Positions 9,741-20,680 of a stretch of DNA of 64,000 nucleotides are shown piece after piece. Position 1 is the stretch's first letter, and every line of letters starts with the position of its first letter. The stretch comes from Antilocapra americana. Taxonomy: Eukaryota; Chordata; Mammalia; Artiodactyla; Antilocapridae. The notes beneath the pieces are model-generated. The model did not search any database and had not been told where the DNA came from. It saw only the letters and a list, made by a program, of their open reading frames with translations. Made by a program: the position numbers and the translations under genes. Location: NCBI GenBank assembly GCA_007570785.1, contig ML664161.1:18477856-18541855 (forward strand), read 5' to 3'.

Positions 9741-9893
9741 TTTTTTCACTTTTAGCCATTTATTTACATATGATTTTGTACTGCACAATTATGTCAGTAC
9801 CATAAGTCCATGGTTTTTAAGCTTCTGCTAATATATTTATTTATTTATTTATTTATTTATTGTTTTTGCCATACTATGCCATGATATCACCAT
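9741..9893 (-). mobile_element. Tiny L1 3' end with probable 3' transduction
   Basis: Read on the minus strand the insert starts with about 38 bases of L1 3' terminus (ATGGTGATATCATGGCATAG...), differing by one base from the L1 end at 22292 onward. An (AAAT)n tail follows, then about 80 bases that are not L1, an AATAAA signal and a terminal A-run. Direct repeats CATCCACCTCACTTTTG (9724-9740) and CATCCATCTCACTTTTG (9894-9910), 16 of 17 matching, bound the whole. An L1 end, non-L1 DNA, a second poly(A) and one enclosing target-site duplication are the expected structure of a 3' transduction. Confidence 0.85.
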
Positions 9894-9910
9894 CATCCAT
9901 CTCACTTTTG

Positions 9911-12110
9911 TGGCCATTCTGATTTTAGGAAACAGCAAACTGTGAAATTCCAGGAGCCCTATGTCAAGGTCTTAGGAAGCCAGATGCCCCAACAGTCTCT
10001 TTACAGAGAATAGCAGCAAAAGAACCAGCTGACATCTGTATGTTTGGTTTTCTGTCTTCATGGGTTGCTATGGGGCAGGTGTAGGTGAGTATGTGTAGAA
10101 TAGGGGTGCAAATTGGGGGAAACAGAGATTAGACATGGAGAAAATGAGCTTAAATGTAGAGTATGGATTTCCTGACTATAAACCAAGACCAGTGATCCTA
10201 GGGGAAACTGATATTGCAGCCTTCCAGAGGAGTATTCGGCCTCCTGGCGACAGCCTCAGGCTGAGGCTGAGAGCATGTTGGTAGGTGTGACTTTCCCACC
10301 CCTTTTCCTGAACCTTCTTTCCTTCCTGCCTCACTTCCTCCATTTCCATCATTCTATTTCTTTGGTGACTTTAAAAAGACAAAAGATATGTACCAGGCTG
10401 TTAATACTGGCTAGTCTAAGAGAGAGTGGGCAGGATATTATTCACTTTAAAATCTCTGTATATTTTTGGGTCATATTTCTTGTTGCTATAAGCATTTATT
10501 ACTTTTGAAATGAAAAATGAAAAGTTGATAAACACATTTTCTTTCCCCTACTGCCCCCCTACCCAAGTCTTCTGGTTCCTTCTATTCCAGCCCAGTAAAA
10601 ATTTCTATTTCCCAAATACTTGCCTTCTCAGCAAGATAATGATCAAACTATTTGGTTAAAGTAATTCCACTAATGCGTCCGTGAGAAGTGTTGTTGGGTG
10701 ATGTTGACATTGATGATTACCCAAAAAGTGGCTGCAGGGCATTTGAAGAGCAGTTGGCCTGGGTGGTAATCCCGCTCTCACTGTTAGCTTCATTTAGGAC
10801 TTTGAGCATGTCACTTCAGATGCCTATATCTTGGCCCCAATTCTTTATCTTACATGCAAAACTAGGAAAATAATACTACCACTCTGGCTAACCTCATAAG
10901 ACTCTGAAAGTTTTTGAAACTTCCAAAGTCTACTTAGAATGTAATTGCTTACTACATTTTCTCCTAGATCTGATGGCAATGGTGGTGGTGGCAATGATGT
11001 GCAGGAAGATGGTGAGAAGGGAATGCCATTTTTCCCCCCCAAAGGGACAAAGATATGTCCCCATTGACCTAGATATCAAGACTATTTTTTCTTAAATGGA
11101 TATGCAGTTTCAAGAAGTACCTTGTAGTTTGTACCCACTAAAACCTAAAACAAATTACTTTGCTTTGTACTCTTTATAGACTGATATGACCTAAAGATGG
11201 TTCCTTTAGGATAATTCCACTTTCTGTAGAACACTATCATGGAGAATTGGCCTCCTTAAGAACATTCTTTCTTTGTCACACCAAGTACCTACTTTGTCCT
11301 TTGACTACTGTTCTTGTACTGAGCTCTTAAAATAAGAGAAAATCAAATGCTCATTTAAAAAGTGAAATGAGAATAAAATTTCAGTCACAAGCAAAGTCTT
11401 TATTATTTTTAAAAGCAGCTAAAACAAGGGAAATTAAATCATAACCTTTACCTGAACTAGTTCCACCTTTTTTTTTTTTTTTAACTTTATTCCCCTCATA
11501 GGAAAATAATTCATCCGGCCTGACTGTGTTCATTACCACATAGCTGGCATGGTTGTCTCACGCAAGCACCAAGAAGATATGAAACTAAATCAACAGACCC
11601 TGATTTGTTAGCTCAACCAAGTATAAACTAGCCACTGGAAAATCAAGTTGAAAACCTAGGACAAATATATGAAAGGGACAAGCCACAGCTTGCAGGAAAG
11701 AAAATGTTTGCAGAAAACTCCAGTGCTACAGGTTTATCTAAGGTGTGGTCTCAAGTAAGCCGCAGTAATTACCCAGGATACCACAGTTAGTGGCTGAAAA
11801 CTGAGGTGTTTCATGGACTTAACCCTTTCATCCCACCCTCAGACAAATTCTTAGAAGAAATTACAGTTTAGTCAGGTTCGATTAAACTAGAGGAATTATT
11901 TTTATTGTAAACAAAATTGTTTTCAATTTATTTCTACCACTGTCTACCAAAGATATCTCTTAACCATGGCTTTTAGGGTCTTCTTTCTAAATATCGAATT
12001 ATGAATGGATAGGACTTCTTGTACATTTGTGTTATTTCCTGTCCAAGCCCTAAAATCAATCATTTCTCCAAGGAGCCCTGGTTCATTTAGTTGAAAAGTG
12101 GTATTAGAAC
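9911..12110. other. Unique DNA
   Basis: About 2.2 kb without recognisable repeat or gene. Minor features: an imperfectly conserved CT-rich tract near 10290-10350, a small stem AGCCTCAG-g-CTGAGGCT at 10252-10268, a GGT-rich patch near 10976-10996 and a T-run at 11467-11482. Confidence 0.5.
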
Positions 12111-12120
12111 TCAAGATCTG

Positions 12121-12285
12121 GGGACTTCCCTGGTGGTCCACTGACTAAGACTCCATGCTCCCAGTGCAGGCAGCCCAGGCTCAATCTCTGGTCAGGGAAC
12201 TAGATCCCATGTGCTGCAACTGAATATCCTGCATGATACAACTAAGACCCAACACAGCCAAATAAATATTTAAAAAGAAAAAAAG
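12121..12285 (+). mobile_element. CHR-type tRNA-Glu SINE
   Basis: The head GGGGACTTCCCTGGTGGTCC and the GTCAGGGAACTAGATCCCA block mark the artiodactyl CHR SINE family, distinct from Bov-tA. An A-rich tail follows. Flanking repeats TCAAGATCTG (12111-12120) and TCAAGATATG (12286-12295) are the target-site duplication with one mismatch. Confidence 0.92.
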
Positions 12286-12295
12286 TCAAGATATG

Positions 12296-12739
12296 AGTAC
12301 TAGTGTTCTTATTGCTTCTGGGGTATAATTGCTTCTAGGTCCTCTCAGTGGACAGAGCAAGGAAATGTGTCCATACTAACCTATGGATACACATATCTGT
12401 AATTATTTCTGTATATACCCACCTATATCTTTATGTGCTGAAGATAAGCTTATACTGATGTCTCTCAATCATACCAGGACCACATGATTCTTTCTAGCTT
12501 TTCCTCTTTGTTTATCTGTAACTTCCTACTCCATCTATGCAAAATCTGGTCCCCATCATGCACTAACCATTTACTTACTTATTCAGTCTTAGTATACAAG
12601 TACAGCAATTTCAGAATTAACAAGTATTCCATGGTTATTGCAACAGAGTCTACCATTTATTCATGAATACTTCTTGCTGAGAATTTCACTGAGACAAGCA
12701 AGTGCTATGATATACTTCATACATCTACCTCTCATAAAA
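12296..12739. other. Unique AT-rich DNA
   Basis: No repeat or gene recognised. Confidence 0.5.
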
Positions 12740-12910
12740 AAATTCTTTCACATGTACAGCCTTATTTTAATCTCCCAAGACCCTGTGTTGTGGTCATGAT
12801 ATAATGCTGGTGGTGAGAAATTGAGGTTCAGAGAAATTAAATAATGTGTATCAGATAACACAGTTTACCAGTGATAGAGTTGGGATTCTTCTCTTAGCCA
12901 CTAGATCTCC
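12740..12910 (-). mobile_element. MIR SINE, antisense
   Basis: GAAATTGAGGTTCAGAGAAATTAA followed by a degenerate CACAGTTTACCAGTGATAGAG block (paraphrased from 12815-12885) is the reverse complement of the MIR core. Confidence 0.8.
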
Positions 12911-14004
12911 CTGGGGATGAGAAAAGATATCTAGAATTCATGGGGTACCAGTCAGAATGGCACCAATAGAGTGAAAATAGACACAGTAGCCAGGGCCCTG
13001 AGGCACCCTCTCCCCTCAGCACATAGACAACCTCACCCACTCATCCAGAAGAACCCCTGTTACTCAGACAGAATGAACATGACTATAAATAATAAATTCA
13101 TGTCTTTGATATAATTCATCTCTCAATAGTTGCAAATATGTTTGTGATCAGAAAAGAAATAAGTGTAAAAGCCATTACCACTGGGAATCACTCCAGAGCA
13201 GTTCTCCATAAACCCACACAACTTAGCCATTGTCTCTTCTAGGCAGATGAGAGAGTATAAGCTAGGCCTGGATGATCACTTTAGGGGCTGTCACGAGGGA
13301 GATTTGTGCAGCAAGGGCATAGAGAGATGATCAAGTAATCTCAAGGGGGCTTCACTTTCAAGGACTGTATGTGAGCTGTTTTGTTTGGAGAGCAGCATCA
13401 AGGAGTAACTGGTGGGATGTTGCCTGGCAGTATATATTCAGATACGTGTCATGATAGATTATCTTGTCAAGCATATTGATTAATAAATATGACTTTGTTC
13501 AGACTCCCAATGTGTGAATAGTTGAATGATATTTTATCAACTCCAATATGCATACGTTCTCTTTAAAAGCTCAGTTTGAAAATTAAAATGGTATCCTTCT
13601 AACCTACACAACACCCCTTGCCCTCCACCATCAATGCCTTTAAATAGGTTTTAAAATATTATATGTTAATACATTTAGAAGGATTTCCTGGGGCGTCTAG
13701 GCTTGGTTCAGAGCTGTTGAGGTCTTGACGAAGGTTGGACAGTTGACTTTCACTGAAATAAGCTGCCTAGTTTCTTGAGTAGCCTCCTTTGGTTTTCTTC
13801 TCTTCAAGTGATATGAATGGTCATCATTTACCTTCTAGAAGTGGCTGTAGTGAGAAAAACTGGAATAATATAATTGCACATTGTATTCTATGAACTATGC
13901 ACATATCCCAAATCTCTTTGGCAGAGGCAGGAAGGTTGGGGTTGGAGTTAAAGGAGAAAAGTGAGAAAGAAGATGAAGAATTGCTGTCTGTCTCTGAGTC
14001 TTGA
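12911..14004. other. Unique DNA
   Basis: About 1.1 kb with no recognised repeat, gene or signal. Confidence 0.5.
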
Positions 14005-14350
14005 AATATTAGCTATCTATTGCTGCAAAACAAGTTGTGCCCCCCTCAAACTTAGCAGCTTGAAATGATACATATTTATATCAGAGTATCTGTGACTCCA
14101 GAATTTAGGAACAGCTTATCTGGTTGGTCTCTTACGAGATTGTAGCCAAGATGTTGGCCAGGACTTCTGTCATTTGTAGGATTGACTGGGGCTGGAGAAT
14201 CTGCTTTGAAGACTGTCCACTTCCATGGCTTATATGTTGGACTGGGCTGGTGGCAGGTGGCCTCAATTCCTCCCACGCAATTCATAGGCTCAAGTGTCCT
14301 TGCTAAGCAGCAATTGGTTTCCTTCAATGTGGGCAATCCAAGAATGTGAG
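14005..14350 (-). mobile_element. Old LTR-like repeat, family uncertain
   Basis: The opening ATTAGCTATCTATTGCTGCA and the later AGTGTCCTTGCTAAGCAGC-like segment match a common mammalian interspersed repeat that I recall as an ancient LTR-type element read in antisense. I cannot name the subfamily with confidence. Open frames on both strands (14076-14336, 14124-14306) lie wholly within it and are not genes. Confidence 0.55.
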
Positions 14351-15102
14351 GCAGAACCTAAATATCTTTATGATCTGGCCTCAAAAGCTACACTCATCAT
14401 TTTTCCATCATCCCATTGATTATACATATCAGCACTCAGTAGTGGTGGAGGAGACTACACCAGGATGGGGATTCTAGGAGCCTCATCTCACTTCGTTTCT
14501 CTATTCATAAATGTAAGGTAACATTTGCCCGGTCTGTCTCATGGTGTTAATGTGAGACTCACATGGCACAGTGGATATAAAAACCAGACATGAAAGAACA
14601 TAGACGTATAATTCATAAGTGTCATTTTAAAATTATTTTGAAGAAAATATTTCCTGGACACCTGCCCTATCCCATGCCCTGGGAAACAGTAGTGAGCAAA
14701 ATGGACATGGACCTGCCTTTAAACTTTATCTTCTAATAGAAAAAAAAAAAAGAGGCCATAAAAAGTAGAAGAACAAACAACGAATAATTATCAAATTGTT
14801 TTGTTTCCATGTAAGAAAAAACAGCATCCTCTGATGGAGAGAAATAGGTGTTGAAGCTAATAGGAGGACTATGAAATACCCTCTCAACATTCAACTTATC
14901 AGGTGAGATCTGAAGAACAAGATGGACAGTCACATGATGAGACTCAGACCGCACTGGACCAGGGATCCCCCTGAACAGTTTGGTGGAGCTCCCAGGCTGA
15001 ACTCCACAAAACACCAAAATGTATTGTAAAAGCCCAAAGGAGCATGGGCTAGCCTGTGATGCCTACTGTTAGTCATTGTCTCAAGCATTAGAATTGTAAA
15101 GT
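14351..15102. other. Mostly unique DNA, possible MIR remnant
   Basis: Bases 14490-14580 weakly resemble the 3' half of a MIR (CATAAATGTAAGGTAACA, then TGTTAATGTGAGACTCAC). The rest shows nothing recognisable. Confidence 0.35.
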
Positions 15103-15594
15103 GTGTTCATTGGGCTTCCCATTCAGGGAAAATTATCTACTGACCTTCAGCTAGAGGTGTGGCACCTGAAAGAAGCAACTAGAGAGATAGTATTTGCAGG
15201 GCTTAAGATGAATCTGAGGATCCAAAACGCCTCCCCGCTCCTGTCACCGCCCCACTCCCACCCCCTTCTCAATGTGGTAGTCTTGGAGTTTGCCAAAAAA
15301 ATAAATCAAGCCCTGTGCAGGGGGGCTGAAAAGAAAACAATGGAGGGTTATCTGCTCCTCTCACTTCTGTTCCAGGTTTTCATAGAACCAGCTGAGGACT
15401 GGGTGAAGGAGATTAAAAGATGGGAAATGGAAATTAAACTTCATGGCCAGCTTCCTGGCCATCTATTCCAGGCCAGCCTCTTTCCTAGATTTTTGTGTCA
15501 CTCTGTACATTTAAAAACTCTTTCAGATCCAACAGAATCAGTGGACACAGGGCAGGCTTACCCTAATTGTGTTGGTTTCTGGGTTTGTTTTTAG
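15103..15594 (+). other. 163-codon open frame, probably chance
   Basis: This is the longest open frame in the window outside recognised repeats. It opens at GTG rather than ATG; the first in-frame ATG is about 34 codons in. The predicted protein shows no motif, signal peptide or repeat I recognise. There is no Kozak-like context, nearby promoter signal or splice structure. The underlying DNA is not a recognised repeat. I regard it as a chance frame, though an unrecognised exon or pseudogene fragment cannot be excluded. Confidence 0.2.
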
Positions 15595-16339
15595 TTAATT
15601 AAAAAAAAAAACACAAAACATGCTCTTACTTTAATTATTTCGTTATTTTTGACTCAGAGCAATAGAAACCATTCTTCCGATATTCAGTCTCTCTAAGTAA
15701 GCACAGACCTGAATGGAGAGAGGTAGGCCACCCTTAGTTTGTGGGAGAGTAAAAGATACAGTAAAGTATCTCCACCAAATCCTAGCTCAGAATCCTTTTG
15801 TCTGAAGTCTAGTAGAAGTGTCCTTTACACGAGAGGGCTTTACAAACAGATTGCTGAAAGCAGAGACATTTCAGGGTCCCTCGTGAATGTGTATCCCTTT
15901 CCATTCACCCCACCTGTACCAGAACAAGCAGAAGGATAATATAATACAACACCTGAGCAGCTGGCACAGGCACGTTTAGGCCCACAGAGGCTTTAAAAGG
16001 AAACCCAGAAGCCCACAAACTCCCCCAAACAATTTTGCTTTAAATATGGTTTTTATGTTAATCTCCATCACAATAGATGATCAAAATCAAAGGAGCGCCC
16101 TATGGAAAATTACTGTAAAGCACAACGCGCGCGATAGGGTGCTGCTTGGCCAAGAAACATACTTGACAAATTGCTGCAGGATCATGCTGGATGAAGCCTC
16201 ATTGTGGTTATTAGAGGTATGACTTAGGGCCATGTACCTCTTTTGATCTAGCCCACTGCTGCCAGTGTTTGCAAACAGAAACCCAGGTTACTACCACATC
16301 CATCCCAGAGCTCACTCTCTCCAGAACCCTGGTAGTCCA
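15595..16339. other. Unique DNA with a CGCGCGCG cluster
   Basis: No repeat recognised. CGCGCGCG at 16126-16133 sits inside AT-rich DNA, which is unusual in a methylated, CpG-depleted mammalian genome. The surroundings (about 15960-16230) look compositionally balanced and could be a conserved non-coding element. Confidence 0.45.
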
Positions 16340-16449
16340 GTATCATGGTTCTGGCCATGGACATTGATGTTAAATGGATCTGAATATTAGCTTTGCTGTT
16401 TCCTGTCTTTAGAATCTTGGGCAATTCACATCTGTCTGAGACTCTCTTT

Positions 16450-16651
16450 TTTTTAAAACTAATTTTTAAATTAGATGATACACATAGTCATTCTTTAAAT
16501 TCGGAGTATACATGTAGATAGAAATAAGATAGCAATGTATCTCAGTCGATACAAAGCAAATATTTCTCGTTTTTAATTTTTATTTTATATTCTTATATAG
16601 TTGATTAATAATGCTCTGTTAATTTTAGGTCTACAGCAAAGTGATTCAATT

Positions 16652-16697
<46 letters not shown>

Positions 16698-16809
16698 TTT
16701 TTCAAATTCCATCCCCATTTAGGTTATTACATAACATTAAGCAGAGTTCCTTCTGCTATACCATAGGTCCTTGTTTAATTATTTTCAATATAGCAATGTG
16801 TACATGTCA
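16450..16809 (-). mobile_element. L1 3' fragment nested in MIR
   Basis: An antisense L1 3' region with the T-run on the left. Characteristic blocks are TAGTTGATTAATAATGCT, TCTACAGCAAAGTGATTCA and GGTTATTACATAACATTAAG. Exact 12-bp target-site duplications GAGACTCTCTTT lie at 16438-16449 and 16810-16821. A TA microsatellite has expanded inside it. Confidence 0.88.
16659..16695. repeat. TA microsatellite
   Basis: About 18 TA units within the L1 fragment; likely length-polymorphic. Confidence 0.95.
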
Positions 16810-16953
16810 GAGACTCTCTTTCCAATGGGAATAAAAATACTTTCTAAGTTCATTGAGGATTCAATGAGATAATGTTGAGAAAACATCTTTAATAGTAAAT
16901 GCTCAGGAAATATTTGTTATTTTTATTGTTTGTTATGTAATATTATTAATCAA

Positions 16954-17172
16954 ACTTCCCAGGTAGCTCAGTGGTAAAGAATCTGCCTGTGAATTCAGGA
17001 GATTCAGAGATGCGGTTTTGATCCCTGGATGGGGAAGATCCCCGGGAGAAGGAAATGTCAACTCACTCCAGTATTCTTGCCTGAGAAAATCTCATGAACA
17101 GAGGAGCCTGGTGGGCTACAGTCCAAATGATTGCAAAGAGTCAGGAACGACTGAGTGACCGAGCACAGCACT
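16954..17172 (+). mobile_element. Bov-tA SINE
   Basis: A sense copy from CTTCCCAGGTAGCTCAGTGG to GAACGACTGAGTGACCGAGC, with a short insertion in the head segment. Confidence 0.94.
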
Positions 17173-17217
17173 GCTCACCTTTCTACATCTCAGAGAGTCA
17201 GTTATGGCTTGTGAGCA

Positions 17218-17434
17218 AGGTCTTCCCTGTAGCTAAAATGGTAAAGAATCTGCCTGCAATGCAGAAGACCTGGGTTTGACCCCTGGGTCAGGAAGTTCCT
17301 CTGGAGAAGGGAATGGCAATCCACTCCAATATTCTTGCCTGGAGAATCCCATGGACAGAGGAGCCTGGAGGGTTTCTGTCCGTGGGATGACAAAGAGTTG
17401 GACACAACTGAGCAACTAACACTACCACTGCTAC
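17218..17434 (+). mobile_element. Bov-tA SINE with target-site duplication
   Basis: A sense copy only 45 bp after the previous SINE. It is flanked by TATGGCTTGTGAGCA (17203-17217) and TATGGCTTGTGGGCA (17435-17449), so it is an independent insertion. Confidence 0.95.
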
Positions 17435-17449
17435 TATGGCTTGTGGGCA

Positions 17450-18799
17450 GGTAGAGTCTACACCATTATCAGTTGCATCTCTAACACTCTTTCTCTATAT
17501 GGGTTTCATGGTTTTCTTTTTGGAGCTATTAATAACAAATCTAGCCAGCATGAGACTATAGTATGGCCTCAAACCTGTTCTCTATAGCCAGAGTTCTGGG
17601 ATTATACTGTTACTGTGGATTTGGGCCTCAATAATGCTGTTAATGCATGAACATGGATCAATGCTGAAGTTAAGTTCCAAGAGTTCCAGTTTAGTGGAAT
17701 GTTTTTCAGACAACTAGTGTACACTTTGAAGAAGTCATTTCAGCCGTTTAACAATCTTCCTATAAGCTATTGTAGTGGTCTAGGTATCCCTTTTAGTAAC
17801 GTTAGCTAAAGGTTTTGTATTATTTAAAATTCACCTTAGAAGATCTGGGAATAGTTGAGCTGATTGGAAAAACGCAGTGGGCACTCCAAGTTCAATGTAA
17901 ATTTTCAATGTGGTTTAAACAAATTAAAGTCCTCTTTAACTCACAGTGCTTAATATGAAAAGCATCCAGACTAATACAATAGGTCACACTTAAATGAGTC
18001 TCTCCTAAAGAATTAAACTGTCTTTGCACCATGCATTGGTGGCAGAAGATAATAAGATGCAGTTCCCCTAACCGAATCTTTCTTAAAGGAACTGACCAGG
18101 TAAAAGAATGGAGTTACTGTGCATGAAAAAAGAAAAATACAAAAATAATTTGGCCTGTTAAAGGAATCAATTTTTCTGTGTACTGGAGCAAGACGTTAAC
18201 AAGCATGACAGTGAGCCCTTCGGCTATTGAAACACTCTGTGAAGTCTTTGCTTCATCATGGAAGGCATCCGTGGACAAGGTTTCAGTGCGGGGAGAGTCT
18301 AGCTGCCCAGGTCTGAATTCATAAAGAGTTTCAGATAGGATATGTCTGTGACTACCGGGCATTGGGATTAGTTACAAGACTGTATGCATGGGGGAGGTGA
18401 GATTAATAGGATACTGAGAATTTAACCCTCTAGAGAAACAGAATATTACTTCTGTCTGAGACTGTCGACCACCATTAAATCCTTCCCTATGGCTCAACTT
18501 TCGTGTTTGTATAAAGTGGTCACTTTTGTTAGTACTGGCATAGAAAGGGCAGAAGACTAGATGGGGTTAAGACATTCAATTTCTTCTGAATAAGACGGTA
18601 GCAGATGAAGATGGAGTTGGGAAGAGGCTCCATTTTTGTAGTGAGATTGCATAAAGCTGCCTGAAAAGTTCTCTCATATTCTTTTTGAATAGGCCTTTTA
18701 AGTTCTTCATAAATTTGAAATTATTTCATCCCAGCAAGTGAAATATAGCTCTAAGTTTGCACTGAATATAAGGGAGACACTGTTCTATACATCCATTTT
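17450..18799. other. Unique DNA
   Basis: No repeat or gene recognised over 1.35 kb. Bases 18170-18365 are less AT-rich and hold several CpGs, so this part is a weak candidate for conserved non-coding sequence. Confidence 0.45.
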
Positions 18800-18965
18800 C
18801 TTATTCATTGTTCATAGAAGCCCCCTGAGGCATAGGTAGGTATTCCCAATTAAGAGACCCACAAACTAAGGCTCAGAGAATAAATAACAAGACCAAGTTC
18901 ACATAGTAGTAAGTAGAAAAGTGGGGATTTGAACCCAGGTCTTTCTGTCCAATTCTAAGATGTTT
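18800..18965 (-). mobile_element. MIR SINE, antisense
   Basis: ACTAAGGCTCAGAGAATAAA, then CATAGTAGTAAGTAGAAAAG and GGATTTGAACCCAGGTCT: the reverse complement of the MIR core in correct order. Confidence 0.88.
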
Positions 18966-19448
18966 TTATGATGCCCCTAAGTGTTATATGATCATCTTTG
19001 CTTCTATTTGGGCTTCCTTGTTCCCTGAGGAACAGCAGGACCCCCCCCCCCCACATACACACAGAAGGACAGGGGACAAGTCCTAAGTCACTCCTCTAGG
19101 GAGAGGACTTTTTCATGTTAGAACTCTATTATTCAAGAGCTAAAGGGTGCCTATTTTTTGTGTTTTGAAATATTAATCATAAATGTACTTATGGAGACAC
19201 AGAATAAAATATTTTAAATTGGAACTATCAGATAATGTCGAATGCTGGTTACCCTAATTACAAGACATACAACACACACAAAAATGGTACTGCAGTCCCT
19301 GGGCCTTGACACAGCCGCCTACCTGGGATGGGTGGTTAAGGGTATTCTGACCATCTAGATGACTCTCTCTTTTTACACAGCAAAACAATGTAAGCATCAC
19401 TTAAAACACCAATATGAGAACAAGCGACTCTGGCCTTTGGTCAATCTC
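18966..19448. other. Unique DNA with a C12 run
   Basis: No gene. A homopolymer of 12 C lies at 19041-19052 and is a likely place for sequencing error or length variation. Confidence 0.6.
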
Positions 19449-19459
19449 CATCTACCCTC

Positions 19460-19688
19460 TGGGCTTCCCAGGTGGCATTAGTGGTAAAGAACCCACCTGC
19501 CAATGCAGAAAACATAAAAGATGTGGGTTGGATCACTTGGTCAGGAAGATCCCCTGGAGGAGAGCACAGCAACCCACTCCAGTATTCTTTTCAGGATGAT
19601 CCCATGAATAGAGGAGCCTGGCGGGCTACAGTCCATAGGGTCCCATAGAGTCAGACACAACTGAAGTGACTTAGCAGGCAAGCACACA
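19460..19688 (+). mobile_element. Bov-tA SINE with target-site duplication
   Basis: A sense copy starting GGGCTTCCCAGGTGGC. Flanks CATCTACCCTC (19449-19459) and CATCTGCCCTC (19689-19699) differ by one base. Confidence 0.94.
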
Positions 19689-19699
19689 CATCTGCCCTC

Positions 19700-20044
19700 C
19701 AAGACCTTTTGACATGTTGATCCATCCCTCTGACTTCTTGATGAATGTTGAGGTTGGTTTTAATGGCAATGAGAGAAACCTGGTAATGGGAAAATGCTAA
19801 CACACACATACACGCTGAACAATGTGAGCAGAACAGAGAAACTGCTAGAGCCACAAGGTGACCACAGTTGCTGAAAACGTGCTGTCTCTAGCTGCTCTGC
19901 ATCACCACCTATGGACTCTGCTCTCTGGGCAAAGTTCTCCCATTCCCCGTTCCTGGATGAAACATACTGGAAACCCATTCTACTTGATGTGGTTAGCTAG
20001 CTCCATCTGAAAAAATAAATTCTTGCGAAAGCTGTTTTTTTTTT
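19700..20044. other. Unique spacer
   Basis: No repeat or gene recognised. Confidence 0.5.
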
Positions 20045-20680
20045 TTTCTGCTTTTACTTCTAGTTTTATTGAGATACAACTGACACAACAAGACTGTATA
20101 AGTTTGAGATGTACAGCATAATGATTTGCCTACATACATCATGAAATAATTATCCCAATAAGATAAGTGAACATTCATCATCTCATAGAGATACAAAGTC
20201 CAAGAAATAGAATTTTACCTTGTGATGAGAACTCTCTTAATAACTTTCATATGTAACATCACATACAACAATATTAATTATATTTACCGTGCTGTATATC
20301 ACATCCCTAGTACTTATTTATCTTATAACTGGAAGTTTGCATCTTTTGACTGCCCTCATGCCTCCACTCCTGCTTCTGATGAACACAAATTAGATCTCTT
20401 TTTCTATGAGTTTGTTTTTGAGATATCAATGACCTACTACACTATGTTAGTTTCTGTTAAACAATATAATGATTTGATATTTCTAGACATTCCAAAATGA
20501 TTACCACAGTAAGCCTAGTTACAATATGTCAGCATACTAAGATATTGCACAGTTATTGACTGTATTCCCCACATTGTACATTTCATACCTGTGACTCATT
20601 TATTTTGCAGCTGGAAGTTTGTATTTAATCTTCCTTACCTATGTCGTTCCTCCCTCCACCTCCTTCCCTCTCTGCCAAGG
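20045..20680 (-). mobile_element. Older L1 3' region, antisense
   Basis: Starts with a poly(T)-rich stretch and TAGTTTTATTGAGATACAAC. It then carries the familiar antisense L1 3' UTR blocks TTGAGATGTACAGCATAATG, CATCATCTCATAGAGATAC and CATACCTGTGACTCATTTAT. It is more diverged than the ruminant-specific L1 copies elsewhere in the window. Confidence 0.85.

Larger units (their letters stand above)
16340..16925 (+). mobile_element. MIR SINE split by an L1
   Basis: The left part (16340-16449) carries the MIR core ending in CTTGGGCAATTCACATCTG. The right part (16822-16925) continues with CAATGGGAATAAAAATACTT and the MIR 3' region. The break is bounded by GAGACTCTCTTT on each side, so an L1 entered a pre-existing MIR. 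Confidence 0.85.

Noticed and set aside
14076..14336. 86-codon minus frame as a coding exon
   Set aside because: The interval is covered by an old LTR-like interspersed repeat.
15103..15594. 163-codon frame as a gene
   Set aside because: It starts at GTG, its first ATG is well inside, there is no recognisable domain, and no promoter or splice context. Kept only as a low-confidence note.
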